This document shows, one piece after another, positions 28,102 through 36,563 of a stretch of 64,000 nucleotides of DNA. Source of the stretch: an uncultured Bacteroidota bacterium (GTDB taxonomy: Bacteria; Bacteroidota; Bacteroidia; Chitinophagales; Chitinophagaceae). The number at the start of each line of letters is the position of its first letter. The first letter of the stretch is position 1. A program made the translations under genes and the position numbers. The DNA lies in assembly GCA_902826165.1 (NCBI GenBank), contig CADEDV010000008.1:57395-121394 (forward strand), read 5' to 3'. The notes below the pieces were generated by a model. It was given only the letters and a program-made list of their open reading frames with translations, had not been told where the DNA came from and made no database searches.

Positions 28102-28797
28102 ATGGGCATTGTCTATCTTATCCCATCGCTGCTGCATGAAGATGGACTGGAAGCCATGCCAGCCTACCTGCTTACTGCAATAAAAGATTGCCAGGTTTTT
28201 TTTACCGAGAATGATCGTACAGCCCGCCGCTACCTGAAACAACTCAGTAAAGAAATTGTAATTGATGATTACGAATGGTATCCCGTTACCAAAGACAATG
28301 TTGATACCAACACATTCAGGCAAAAATTAATAGCAGGAAAGAATATTGGTATCATCTCCGAAGCCGGTTGTCCCGGTGTGGCTGATCCCGGGCAGCAGTT
28401 GGTCACTATTGCTCAACAATTGAATGCGGTGATCAAACCTTTGGTGGGTCCCAATTCTATTCTATTAGCATTAATGGCAAGTGGTATGAATGGCCAGCAG
28501 TTTCAGTTCGTTGGTTATTTGCCTATTGATAACCAGCAACGGAATAAAACCATTAAAGAACTGGAAGCAGAATCACAAATAAAGAACTGTACGCAGATCT
28601 TTATTGAAACGCCTTACCGTAATAACCAACTGACCGAAGGTTTACTGAAGAATTGCAAAGCAACCACACAGCTTTGTATTGCAGTTGACATCACCGCTAA
28701 AACCGAATGGATCAAAACAAAGACCATTGAACAATGGCAAAAAGAAAAGCCGGACATTCATAAACGACCGGCAATATTCTTATTATTAGCTTCCTGA
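28102..28797 (+). CDS. RsmI-like SAM-dependent methyltransferase
   Basis: A 231-residue tetrapyrrole-methylase-fold protein. The SEAGCPGVADPGQQLV motif (about 90-105) and VGPNSILLALMASG motif (about 115-128) match the RsmI group, which 2'-O-methylates C1402 of 16S rRNA. The N-terminal IYLIPSLLHEDG and C-terminal IFLLL parts are shorter than in E. coli RsmI (about 286 residues), as is usual for a Bacteroidota side clade. The substrate is therefore probable rather than certain. Confidence 0.8.
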   Translation: MGIVYLIPSLLHEDGLEAMPAYLLTAIKDCQVFFTENDRTARRYLKQLSKEIVIDDYEWYPVTKDNVDTNTFRQKLIAGKNIGIISEAGCPGVADPGQQLVTIAQQLNAVIKPLVGPNSILLALMASGMNGQQFQFVGYLPIDNQQRNKTIKELEAESQIKNCTQIFIETPYRNNQLTEGLLKNCKATTQLCIAVDITAKTEWIKTKTIEQWQKEKPDIHKRPAIFLLLAS

Positions 28798-28799
28798 GT

Positions 28800-29264
28800 T
28801 TATTGTAACAGCGTTTGTTTGGTGCCGTTTCTTGTTATCGATATAACACTGTCCACCACGTACTTACTCATACCCCGCCAGGGAAGTGCTCCCAGGTATT
28901 CCTTGTAGTGAAGTTCCATAAACGCTCCGCTGTTGGCCATCAGTTGTGCAGCCACTTTTTCACTCACCACTGAAAATTCAAATTCGTTGGACTGGATACT
29001 TCCCGGCTCTTTCGAATTATATCCTGTCTGGATCACCCGGCCTTCATATGTTTTAAAGATGTATCCTTTCTTGACAAAGAAATTCAGTTCACCCGCCTTG
29101 GAGCCTTCACCAAAAACAAAGAAGTATTTGATAAAAATAAAAACGGCCAGCCCAAGGAATAACAGGATCAGTATTGTCCTCATAAATCGCCGGAAGCCTG
29201 ACGGCTTTTTCTTCGCTTCTTTTGCTAACGATTGTTCTGATGAAAAGTCATTTCCCGCTTCCAT
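28800..29264 (-). CDS. single-pass membrane protein, unknown function
   Basis: A 154-residue protein with a basic N-terminal region (KEAKKKPSGFRRFMR), one membrane segment (about 31-50) and a periplasmic beta-rich domain containing GELNFFVKKGYIFKTYEG and LHYKEYLGALPWRGMSKY. This conserved domain occurs across Bacteroidota; I recall relatives labelled as 6-phosphogluconate dehydrogenase, but nothing in the sequence supports that name. It converges with the methylase gene. Confidence 0.65.
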   Translation of the reverse strand: MEAGNDFSSEQSLAKEAKKKPSGFRRFMRTILILLFLGLAVFIFIKYFFVFGEGSKAGELNFFVKKGYIFKTYEGRVIQTGYNSKEPGSIQSNEFEFSVVSEKVAAQLMANSGAFMELHYKEYLGALPWRGMSKYVVDSVISITRNGTKQTLLQ

Positions 29265-29289
29265 ATGATGAGTTTTTATAACAAAAAAT

Positions 29290-29323
29290 TTGTGACGCTA
29301 AACCAATTAATATTATACATTTG
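29290..29323 (+). promoter_or_regulatory. -33/-7 promoter of the arginine operon leader
   Basis: TTG (29290-29292) and TACATTTG (29316-29323, exact TAnnTTTG) are 23 bases apart, matching the Bacteroidota promoter pattern. Transcription would start near 29327, giving a leader of about 250 bases before the first large gene. Confidence 0.65.
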
Positions 29324-29356
29324 TACCCAATTTACAACTTGTTTCAGTTCGTCAAC

Positions 29357-29479
29357 ATGACAAACATTCTGACACATACCAAACAGTTCGCTTTTCATGC
29401 ACCTATCACCAGCGGCGTCTATTCCGTTGGCTTCGATGTATTTACTTTTTCACGCCCCCGACGTCGCCCTGTTTTCTGA
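29357..29479 (+). CDS. candidate arginine leader peptide
   Basis: A 40-codon frame with ATG start and TGA stop lies 30 bases after the predicted transcription start and ahead of the whole arginine operon. The first 32 codons contain no arginine, while codons 33-38 read Arg-Pro-Arg-Arg-Arg-Pro (29453-29470), just three codons before the stop. The stop codon is inside the 5' arm of a strong hairpin (29476-29511). This is the layout of a leader peptide whose translation senses charged arginine tRNA. Relatives were not searched. Confidence 0.6.
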   Translation: MTNILTHTKQFAFHAPITSGVYSVGFDVFTFSRPRRRPVF

Positions 29480-29511
29480 CAGGACGAACCCCTCACCCTG
29501 GTCCCTGTCAG
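29476..29511 (+). promoter_or_regulatory. candidate attenuator hairpin of the arginine operon
   Basis: CTGACAGGAC pairs with GTCCCTGTCAG, a 10-bp stem with one bulged C and a loop of about 15 bases, starting one base before the leader stop codon. There is no T run directly after it, so it may act as the antiterminator/anti-antiterminator member. A weaker alternative pairing of CCTGG (29497-29501) with CCAGG (29538-29542) would precede the TTTTT at 29554-29558. Confidence 0.5.
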
Positions 29512-29576
29512 TGAAGTAATCCCCGCAAAATAATTTTCCAGGATTGGTGGCCCGTTTTTATCAATTTAGTTTTACA

Positions 29577-30287
29577 GTGGACAATCAACATATTATTATC
29601 AGGGTGGCGACCGTATCTGATAAAGTTTATTCCAAGACCATCACTGATGAGATGGAGGCTTCCGCCGCAGCCCGGGGAACCGGCATTGCAAAACGGAGCC
29701 ATGATTATATTGAACAAAAGATCGATGAAGGCAAAGCGGTCATTGCCATTACCGACCAGAATGAATGGGTGGGTTTTTGTTATATCGAAACCTGGAGCCA
29801 TGGTGAATATGTGGCCAACAGCGGCCTGATCGTAGCCCCGGCTTACCGGAAAAGTGGCGTGGCAAAACTCATTAAGCAAAAGATATTTAATCTTTCCCGG
29901 CAGAAATACCCCGAAGCAAAGATCTTTGGGCTGACCACCGGCCTTGCTGTGATGAAGATCAACAGCGACCTCGGTTATGAGCCGGTAACCTATTCTGAAC
30001 TTACCCAGGATGAAGCTTTCTGGGCCGGTTGCAAAAGCTGTGTGAACTACGAGATCCTGATGAGCAAAGAACGTAAGAACTGTATGTGTACCGCCATGCT
30101 CTACGATCCCAAAGATCACTATGAGCCGGAAGAGACCAAAGAGTTCTTCAAAGAGAATGTTTCCGGTTTTGAACGCCTGCTGCGCTTCAAACAATGGAAA
30201 TTGCTGAAGCCGTTCCTAAAAAAAGATAAGAACGGGAATGGTGGCGGCAAGCCCAAATCATTATTGAATTATTTCTTTCATTTATAA
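29577..30287 (+). CDS. GNAT acyltransferase, putative N-acyl-glutamate synthase of the arginine operon
   Basis: A GNAT-fold protein at the head of the arginine genes. GTG at 29577 gives a 236-residue protein starting MDNQHIIIRVATVSD; in-frame TTG/GTG codons at 29544 and 29547 are possible but would include a hydrophobic extension within the attenuator region. The acetyl-CoA motif is in GLIVAPAYRKSGVAKLI (about 93-109). The second half has a cysteine-containing region (CKSC, CMC) not found in simple GNATs. No argA or argJ gene is in the operon, so this is the best candidate for the first step, acylation of glutamate with acetyl- or succinyl-CoA. It lies 15 bases before argG. Confidence 0.75.
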   Translation: MDNQHIIIRVATVSDKVYSKTITDEMEASAAARGTGIAKRSHDYIEQKIDEGKAVIAITDQNEWVGFCYIETWSHGEYVANSGLIVAPAYRKSGVAKLIKQKIFNLSRQKYPEAKIFGLTTGLAVMKINSDLGYEPVTYSELTQDEAFWAGCKSCVNYEILMSKERKNCMCTAMLYDPKDHYEPEETKEFFKENVSGFERLLRFKQWKLLKPFLKKDKNGNGGGKPKSLLNYFFHL

Positions 30288-30302
30288 TCATTGAAAAATA
30301 AG

Positions 30303-31508
30303 ATGGCAAAAAAGGTTGTACTCGGATTTAGCGGCGGATTAGACACCTCTTACTGCGTGAAATACCTGGGTGAGGATCTCGGTTATGAAGTGCATAGTAT
30401 CATTGTGAACACCGGCGGCTTTACGGAGGAAGAATTGAAACAGATTGAAGCCCATGCTTACAAACTGGGTGTTAAATCACACAAAGCGGTGAATGCTGTC
30501 AAAACTTATTACGACCGGATCATTAAATACCTTGTTTACGGCAATGTATTAAAGAATAATACCTACCCGCTGAGTGTGTCTGCAGAAAGGCTGAGCCAGG
30601 CGCTTCATATTGCAGAACATACACTTGAACTGAATGCAGATGCGGTGGCACATGGAAGCACCGGTGCCGGTAACGACCAGGTCAGGTTTGATATGATCTT
30701 TAATATTATGATCCCGGGTGTGGAAATTCTTACTCCCATCCGCGATCTGAAACTGAGCCGTGAAGTGGAGATCGATTATCTGAAAGCAAAAGGTGTGGAT
30801 ATGAATTTCTCCAAAGCCATGTACTCTATCAATAAAGGATTATGGGGAACCAGTGTGGGTGGTAAAGAAACGCTTTCTTCCAAAGGCATGCTGCCGGAAG
30901 AAGCCTGGCCAACCCAGGTTACCAAAACGGGTACGGAAGAAGTAAAACTTCATTTTCATAAAGGTGAATTAAATAAAGTAAACGGGAAAAGTTTTAATCA
31001 CCCTTCTGACGCCATTCAATATTTACAAACACTGGCCGGACCCTACGGTATTGGCCGTGATATTCATGTGGGCGATACCATCATTGGTATCAAAGGAAGA
31101 GTGGGTTTTGAAGCCGCTGCCCCCATGGTGATCATCAAAGCTCACCATGCCCTGGAAAAACATGTGCTCACCAAATGGCAACTGACCTGGAAAGACCAGC
31201 TGGCACAATTCTATGGCAACTGGTTACATGAAGGACAAATTCTGGATCCGGTGATGATCGATATTGAAGCTTACCTTGAAAGCAGCCAGCGGAATGTAAC
31301 CGGCGATGTATTTGTTCAGCTTATGCCTTATCGTTTCCAGGTAACCGGTATTGAATCACCCTACGACCTGATGAACAGCAAATTTGGTAAATACGGCGAG
31401 ATGAACAATGGCTGGACAGGAGAAGATGTAAGAGGTTTCAGTAAAATATTTGGTAACCAAACAATGATCTATCACCAGGTAAAAGAATCAGCTAGTGGCA
31501 AACATTAA
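30303..31508 (+). CDS. argG: argininosuccinate synthase
   Basis: ATP-dependent joining of citrulline and aspartate to argininosuccinate. The N-terminal PP-loop GFSGGLDTSYC (8-18 from the ATG at 30303), the STGAGNDQVRFD segment and the C-terminal SPYDLMNSKFG/YGEMNNGWTGEDVRGF regions identify the family. The ATG at 30303 is preferred over an in-frame TTG 12 bases upstream. It overlaps the GTG start of argC by 14 bases, evidence of tight coupling. Confidence 0.96.
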   Translation: MAKKVVLGFSGGLDTSYCVKYLGEDLGYEVHSIIVNTGGFTEEELKQIEAHAYKLGVKSHKAVNAVKTYYDRIIKYLVYGNVLKNNTYPLSVSAERLSQALHIAEHTLELNADAVAHGSTGAGNDQVRFDMIFNIMIPGVEILTPIRDLKLSREVEIDYLKAKGVDMNFSKAMYSINKGLWGTSVGGKETLSSKGMLPEEAWPTQVTKTGTEEVKLHFHKGELNKVNGKSFNHPSDAIQYLQTLAGPYGIGRDIHVGDTIIGIKGRVGFEAAAPMVIIKAHHALEKHVLTKWQLTWKDQLAQFYGNWLHEGQILDPVMIDIEAYLESSQRNVTGDVFVQLMPYRFQVTGIESPYDLMNSKFGKYGEMNNGWTGEDVRGFSKIFGNQTMIYHQVKESASGKH

Positions 31509-32475
31509 GGCAGGCATAATAGGCGGAGCAGGTTATACCGGTGGCGAACTCATTCGTTTGTTGATTCACCATCCTGATGTATCTGTTTCTTTTATTCATA
31601 GCCGCAGCAATGCCGGCAAGCCTGTTCATACTGTCCACCAGGATCTGTTAGGCGACACTGACCTTATATTCTCTGGTGAACTGAGTGATGATATCGATGT
31701 GTTGTTTTTGTGCCTGGGGCATGGAGAATCAAAGAAATTTCTCGCAGAGAATAAGATTGCTGATAAGATAAAGGTCATTGACCTGGCCAATGATTTCAGG
31801 TTAAGTGGCAGTGCCAGTACCGGTAGCCGCCATTTTGTGTATGGACTTCCTGAACTGAATAAAGAAAAGATCAAATCGGCACATAATATTGCGAATCCCG
31901 GTTGCTTCGCCACTACTATTCAGTTGGGCTTATTACCGTTGGCAAAGGCAGGTTTATTAAATGATATTTATACAACCGGTATCACTGGCTCTACAGGTGC
32001 CGGCCAGTCATTATCCCAAACTTCTCATTTCAGCTGGAGAGCTAATAATATCCAGGCCTATAAAACACTTACCCACCAGCACCTTGGTGAAATAGGCGAA
32101 TCATTACTACAGTTACAACCCGCCAGCAATTTCGACCTGAGTTTTGTGCCCTGGAGAGGTGATTTTACGAGAGGTATCTTCGTCAGCTCCACTTTGCATT
32201 GTGATCTCAGTATCGAAGAATTATTTATCCTTTTCACCGATTTTTATAAAGAGCATCCTTTTACCCATGTCAGCAAGGAACCCATTTTTCTGAAACAAGT
32301 GGTGAATACCAATAAAGCCGTTATTCAATTAGAGAAGGCCGGCAGCAAGTTAGTCGTTCATTCAGCCATTGACAATTTATTGAAAGGCGCATCCGGCCAG
32401 GCAGTACAAAATATGAATCTTTTATTTGGGCTAGAAGAAACAACCGGCCTTCACCTCAAACCCGCCGGGTTCTGA
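31495..32475 (+). CDS. argC: N-acetyl-gamma-glutamyl-phosphate reductase
   Basis: NADPH-dependent reduction of N-acyl-glutamyl phosphate to the semialdehyde. The 326-residue protein has the Rossmann GGAGYTGGELIRLL motif (10-23), catalytic Cys137 in NPGCFAT, and the STGAG segment near 165. It starts at GTG inside the argG coding region. In a succinyl-based pathway it would act on the succinylated substrate. Confidence 0.95.
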   Translation: MANIKAGIIGGAGYTGGELIRLLIHHPDVSVSFIHSRSNAGKPVHTVHQDLLGDTDLIFSGELSDDIDVLFLCLGHGESKKFLAENKIADKIKVIDLANDFRLSGSASTGSRHFVYGLPELNKEKIKSAHNIANPGCFATTIQLGLLPLAKAGLLNDIYTTGITGSTGAGQSLSQTSHFSWRANNIQAYKTLTHQHLGEIGESLLQLQPASNFDLSFVPWRGDFTRGIFVSSTLHCDLSIEELFILFTDFYKEHPFTHVSKEPIFLKQVVNTNKAVIQLEKAGSKLVVHSAIDNLLKGASGQAVQNMNLLFGLEETTGLHLKPAGF

Positions 32476-32477
32476 CC

Positions 32478-33650
32478 ATGAAAAAAGACCCGTTACATAA
32501 GCTTCTTAAAAAAAGTGAGTCAACGGGTTTACTGTGCAACCAATCCGCCTGGCAACCGCTTACCGGTAAATACACTTTTCAATCACTGGCAGACACGGGT
32601 AAACTAAAAAAAGTATTTATTCCCGAGCATGGTCTTTTCGGAGAGTTGCAGGACCAGGTAAAAATGGATGACACTTCCGCTTACCAACAGCTGGCCTCAT
32701 CTATTGAATGGATATCTTTGTATAATTCAGCTGATCATTCCCTTACCGCCAGTGATGAGCAATTGAAAGATATAGATGCACTTGTTATCGATATCCAGGA
32801 TGCAGGCAGCCGTTATTTCACCTTTACCAGCACCATCTGGCTGTTGCTGAAAAAGATCACCGAACTGAAACTCACTACCACTATAATTGTAGTTGATAAA
32901 CCCAATCCCGCAGGAAGGCAGGTTGAAGGAACAAAAATGACCGGTTCATTTGCCTCTTTCATTGGCCTTGAAGGGTTACTACACCGGCATGGTTTAACTA
33001 TTGGCGAATTGTGCCGCTATTTTAAATTCAAACTTGGAGCCAGTTGGGAGCTTATCATTATCCCTGCCCGGAAAAAAGAAGCTGTATTTATCTCTCCTTC
33101 TCCAAATATTCCTACGATCAGCACCTGCACGGTTTACAGTGGGCAGTGTTTATGGGAAGGAACAAATATCAGCGAAGGCCGTGGTACTACACTACCCTTT
33201 GAAATGGTTGGGTCTCCTAGTATGGACTGGGTTTTCAGGGATGACTGGAATAATGCAAAACATCCAGCTTATAATAAAACTTGTTATATCCGCCCGGTTC
33301 GTTTCATCCCGGTTTTTCACAAATACAAAGACGAGGTTTGTCATGGGCTTCATATTATACCTCATTTCAAAAAAGAGTATCATTCGTTGGCACATTCCCT
33401 GCAACTGATCAAATATGTAAAAGAAAGAACTCCCGGCTTTGAATGGAGAGAAGGAAAATATGAAGCATTCAATGATAAAAAAGCTATTGAATTGCTGGTG
33501 GGTGACCAGTTATTACTGGACTACGTTGACAATAAAACAAGCTGGAAAGAAGTACAACTGAAACTGGATAAAGAAGAAAGAGAATGGATCGCTGAAGTAA
33601 CCCCATTCCTTATTTATAAATTGCCCTTACAAAAATTGAAAATAAAATAA
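32478..33650 (+). CDS. DUF1343 (NamZ-like) protein inside the arginine operon
   Basis: A 390-residue protein of the DUF1343 family, known from NamZ, an exo-beta-N-acetylmuramidase. Family motifs are present: LLCNQSA (18-24), VFIPEHGLFGE (46-56), SLYNS (80-84), DIQDAGSRYFTF (105-116) and VVDKPNPAG (138-146). Unlike secreted relatives it has no signal peptide, so it should act in the cytoplasm. It starts 2 bases after argC and its stop overlaps the ATG of argD (TAATG), so it is firmly part of the operon. What it does among arginine genes is unknown; it may have been repurposed or use cytoplasmic muropeptides. Confidence 0.8.
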   Translation: MKKDPLHKLLKKSESTGLLCNQSAWQPLTGKYTFQSLADTGKLKKVFIPEHGLFGELQDQVKMDDTSAYQQLASSIEWISLYNSADHSLTASDEQLKDIDALVIDIQDAGSRYFTFTSTIWLLLKKITELKLTTTIIVVDKPNPAGRQVEGTKMTGSFASFIGLEGLLHRHGLTIGELCRYFKFKLGASWELIIIPARKKEAVFISPSPNIPTISTCTVYSGQCLWEGTNISEGRGTTLPFEMVGSPSMDWVFRDDWNNAKHPAYNKTCYIRPVRFIPVFHKYKDEVCHGLHIIPHFKKEYHSLAHSLQLIKYVKERTPGFEWREGKYEAFNDKKAIELLVGDQLLLDYVDNKTSWKEVQLKLDKEEREWIAEVTPFLIYKLPLQKLKIK

Positions 33651-34810
33651 TGAATTTATTCGACGTCTACCCGATCAACGAGATCACTATCGTAAAAGCA
33701 AAAGGCTCTTATGTGTGGGATGATAAAGGTGAGCAGTATCTTGATCTTTATGGTGGTCATGCCGTGATCAGTATCGGGCACACGCATCCGCATTGGGTAA
33801 AAAGAATTGAAGAGCAACTGGAAAAGATCGCTTTTTATTCTAACTCCATCCGTATCCCGTTACAACAGCAACTGGCCGAAAAACTCGGCAAGCTTTCCGG
33901 TAAAACCGATTACCAGTTGTTCCTTTGCAACAGCGGGGCTGAAGCCAATGAGAATGCGTTGAAACTGGCTTCTTTTCATACTGGGAGAAAAAAAGTGATC
34001 GCATTCAGTAAATCTTTTCACGGAAGAACATCGCTGGCAGTAGCTGTTACCGATAATAAAAACTATGTCGCCCCGGTGAATGAAACGGACAATGTCATCT
34101 TCCTCCCATTCAACGATGCAGATGCCCTTGAATCATGTTTTAAGAAAGAGGGAAAAGAAATTTCTGCTGTTATCATCGAAGGAATCCAGGGAGTGGGCGG
34201 CATCAATGTGGCGGATGATTCGTTCATGAGAAAGATCCGTTCCCTCTGTGATGAATATGGTGCCGTTTATATTGCCGACAGTGTGCAATGTGGTTACGGC
34301 CGGACCGGCAAATTCTTTAGTCATGATTTTGCCGGTGTAAATGCAGATATTTACTCCATGGCAAAAGGCATGGGAAATGGCTTTCCTGTTGCCGGGATCA
34401 TTGTAGCGCCTCATATCAAACCCAAGCATTTTCAACTGGGTACTACTTTCGGAGGTAATCACCTTGCTTGTGCCGCTGCACTGGCCGTGCTGGAAATAAT
34501 CGAAGAAGAAAAATTGATGGGTAATGCAGTAATGGTGGGCAAGTATTTACGGGACGAATTGGAAAGCATACCTGAACTGGAAAACGTAAGGGGCCGTGGA
34601 CTGATGATCGGCTTCGATGTACCTGCTGAATTAAAAGACCTGAAGAAAAATTTGCTGTGGAATCAGAAAATTTTTACCGGTGAGGCTAAACCCAATGTGA
34701 TCCGTTTATTGCCAAGCCTGGCGTTAAAGAAAAGGGATGCAGAACAATTTATCGAGAGCTTAAAAGAAGAAATAAAAAACTTAGTATCAACAACAACCCC
34801 TGTAAGTTAA
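33650..34810 (+). CDS. argD: acetylornithine (or succinylornithine) aminotransferase
   Basis: Class III PLP-dependent aminotransferase converting the N-acyl-glutamate semialdehyde to N-acyl-ornithine. The 386-residue protein shows NSGAEANENALKLA (94-107), SFHGRT (122-127), the IADSVQCGYGRTGKFF region (208-223) and PLP lysine Lys239 in SMAKGMGNG. Translationally coupled to the gene before it by a 1-base overlap. Confidence 0.95.
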   Translation: MNLFDVYPINEITIVKAKGSYVWDDKGEQYLDLYGGHAVISIGHTHPHWVKRIEEQLEKIAFYSNSIRIPLQQQLAEKLGKLSGKTDYQLFLCNSGAEANENALKLASFHTGRKKVIAFSKSFHGRTSLAVAVTDNKNYVAPVNETDNVIFLPFNDADALESCFKKEGKEISAVIIEGIQGVGGINVADDSFMRKIRSLCDEYGAVYIADSVQCGYGRTGKFFSHDFAGVNADIYSMAKGMGNGFPVAGIIVAPHIKPKHFQLGTTFGGNHLACAAALAVLEIIEEEKLMGNAVMVGKYLRDELESIPELENVRGRGLMIGFDVPAELKDLKKNLLWNQKIFTGEAKPNVIRLLPSLALKKRDAEQFIESLKEEIKNLVSTTTPVS

Positions 34811-34813
34811 GAC

Positions 34814-35785
34814 ATGAGAAATTTCACTTCGGTTCATGATGTGACCGACATGGATGCCCTGGTGCAAACCGCATTGGGGTATAAGGCTGACCCGTTTAAG
34901 GATAAAGTACTTGGTACCAATAAACGGATCGGCTGCCTGTTTCTTAATCCCAGTATGCGGACAAGGCTCAGTACACAAATAGCTGCCCAGAACCTGGGTA
35001 TGGAAGCCATCATTTTTAATGTGGGTAACGAGGGCTGGGCTTTAGAGTTTGAAGACGAAGCGATCATGAGTGGAAGTACGGTGGAACATGTAAAAGATGC
35101 TGCCCCTATCTTCGGCAACTATTTTGATATTTTAGCAATCAGAACTTTCCCTTCCTTAAAGAACCGGGAAGATGATTATAGCGAACTCTATATTAAACAG
35201 ATCATTAAATATGCGGGTATACCGGTTGTCAGCCTTGAAAGTTCAACACTGCACCCGCTGCAATCATTGACCGATATTATTACAATCCAGGAGACGCTTC
35301 TTAACTCCCCTGCAGGGATTGGACGTAAGCCAAAGATCGTATTGACCTGGGCACCGCATGTAAAACCCCTGCCACAATGTGTCGCTAATAGCTTTGCTCA
35401 ATGGGTCAATGCCTGGGGCAAAGCCGATTTTGTGATCACTCACCCGGAAGATTATGAACTGAGTGAAGAATTTACCAAAGGGGCCAGCATCACCCACAAC
35501 CAGGAAGAAGCCTTGAAAGGAGCCGACTTTGTATATGTAAAAAACTGGAGCACTTATAACGACTATGGCAAGATCTATACAAATGATCCCAAATGGATGC
35601 TGAAACATAAACGTTGGGTACATACCAATAATGCTAAGATCATGCATTGCCTGCCGGTCCGGAGAAATGTGGAACTCAGTGACGAGATGCTGGATGGCAG
35701 CATGAGCATTGTTACACAGCAGGCATCCAACAGGGTGTGGGCAGCACAGGCTGTATTATCAGAGATATTAAAAAGCAATGGATAA
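34814..35785 (+). CDS. argF': N-succinylornithine (or N-acetylornithine) carbamoyltransferase
   Basis: Transfers the carbamoyl group to N-acylated ornithine instead of free ornithine, as found in Bacteroidota and Xanthomonas. The 323-residue protein has the variant carbamoyl-phosphate loop NPSMRTRLST (45-54), HPLQSLTD (about 152-159) and HCLPVRRNVE (about 277-286). The residue at position 90 (in SGSTVEH), which aligns with Pro90 of the Bacteroides fragilis succinylornithine enzyme and Glu92 of the Xanthomonas acetylornithine enzyme, is Val. Published exchange of that Glu for Val, Ala, Ser or Pro turned the acetyl enzyme into a succinyl enzyme, so the succinyl substrate is favoured. Confidence 0.9.
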   Translation: MRNFTSVHDVTDMDALVQTALGYKADPFKDKVLGTNKRIGCLFLNPSMRTRLSTQIAAQNLGMEAIIFNVGNEGWALEFEDEAIMSGSTVEHVKDAAPIFGNYFDILAIRTFPSLKNREDDYSELYIKQIIKYAGIPVVSLESSTLHPLQSLTDIITIQETLLNSPAGIGRKPKIVLTWAPHVKPLPQCVANSFAQWVNAWGKADFVITHPEDYELSEEFTKGASITHNQEEALKGADFVYVKNWSTYNDYGKIYTNDPKWMLKHKRWVHTNNAKIMHCLPVRRNVELSDEMLDGSMSIVTQQASNRVWAAQAVLSEILKSNG

Positions 35786-36563
35786 ATTATATATCATAAA
35801 GATTGGCGGGAATATCATTGATGATGATGCAAAACTGGCTTCCTTCCTGCACTCTTTTGCTGATATCACGGCTAAAAAGATATTAGTACATGGCGGTGGT
35901 AAGTTGGCAACCCGGTTAGCCGAAAAATTAGGTATTGAACAACAACTGGTGGATGGCAGAAGAATCACCGATGCGGAAACCCTGAAGATCGTTACCATGG
36001 TATATGCCGGTTATGTCAATAAAACGATTGTGGCGTTGTTGCAGGCGAATAATTGTAATGCAATCGGGCTTTGCGGTGCAGACGGTGATGCAATACTGGC
36101 CCATAAACGCCAGCACCCGGTGATGGATTATGGTTTTGTTGGCGATGTGGATGCTATCAATACCGTCCTGATCAAAACACTGCTGGATCAAAATATTGCT
36201 GTTGTCTTCGCTCCTATTACCCATGACCAGCAGGGACAATTATTAAATACGAATGCGGACACCATTGCACAGGAACTGGCTAAGGGCATGAGTAAATTAT
36301 ACGAAGTAGAACTGATCTATTCCTTTGAAAAAAGTGGTGTTTTATTAGATGCAGAAGATGATACTACAGCAATTCCAGAAATTACTCCGGGGCATTACCG
36401 GCAACTGAAAGCAAAACAAAAAATCTTTGCCGGTATGATCCCTAAACTTGATAATGCTTTTGCAGCACTAAACAGCGGCGTCAGTAAAGTTATTATTGGC
36501 AAAGCAGAACAATTAGAGCAGCTTATAGCAGGCACAGCAGGAACAAGCATTACAAATGAGTAA
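35778..36563 (+). CDS. argB: acetylglutamate kinase family
   Basis: Amino-acid kinase that phosphorylates the gamma carboxylate of N-acyl-glutamate. The 261-residue protein has the KIGGN (6-10) and VHGGGK (about 37-42) phosphate-site motifs and a GLCGADGDAI segment near 96. It is shorter than arginine-inhibited long forms and lacks their N-terminal helix, so it is probably not feedback-inhibited through that route. It overlaps the upstream and downstream genes by 8 bases each. Confidence 0.95.
   Translation: MDKLYIIKIGGNIIDDDAKLASFLHSFADITAKKILVHGGGKLATRLAEKLGIEQQLVDGRRITDAETLKIVTMVYAGYVNKTIVALLQANNCNAIGLCGADGDAILAHKRQHPVMDYGFVGDVDAINTVLIKTLLDQNIAVVFAPITHDQQGQLLNTNADTIAQELAKGMSKLYEVELIYSFEKSGVLLDAEDDTTAIPEITPGHYRQLKAKQKIFAGMIPKLDNAFAALNSGVSKVIIGKAEQLEQLIAGTAGTSITNE

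Noticed and set aside
28800..29264. Naming the single-pass membrane protein 6-phosphogluconate dehydrogenase
   Set aside because: It is only 154 residues with one membrane helix and has no nucleotide-binding motif or dehydrogenase domain.
29508..30194. A 228-codon minus-strand frame opposite the GNAT gene
   Set aside because: The plus strand carries the acetyl-CoA motif and is followed directly by argG; the opposite frame has no family signature.
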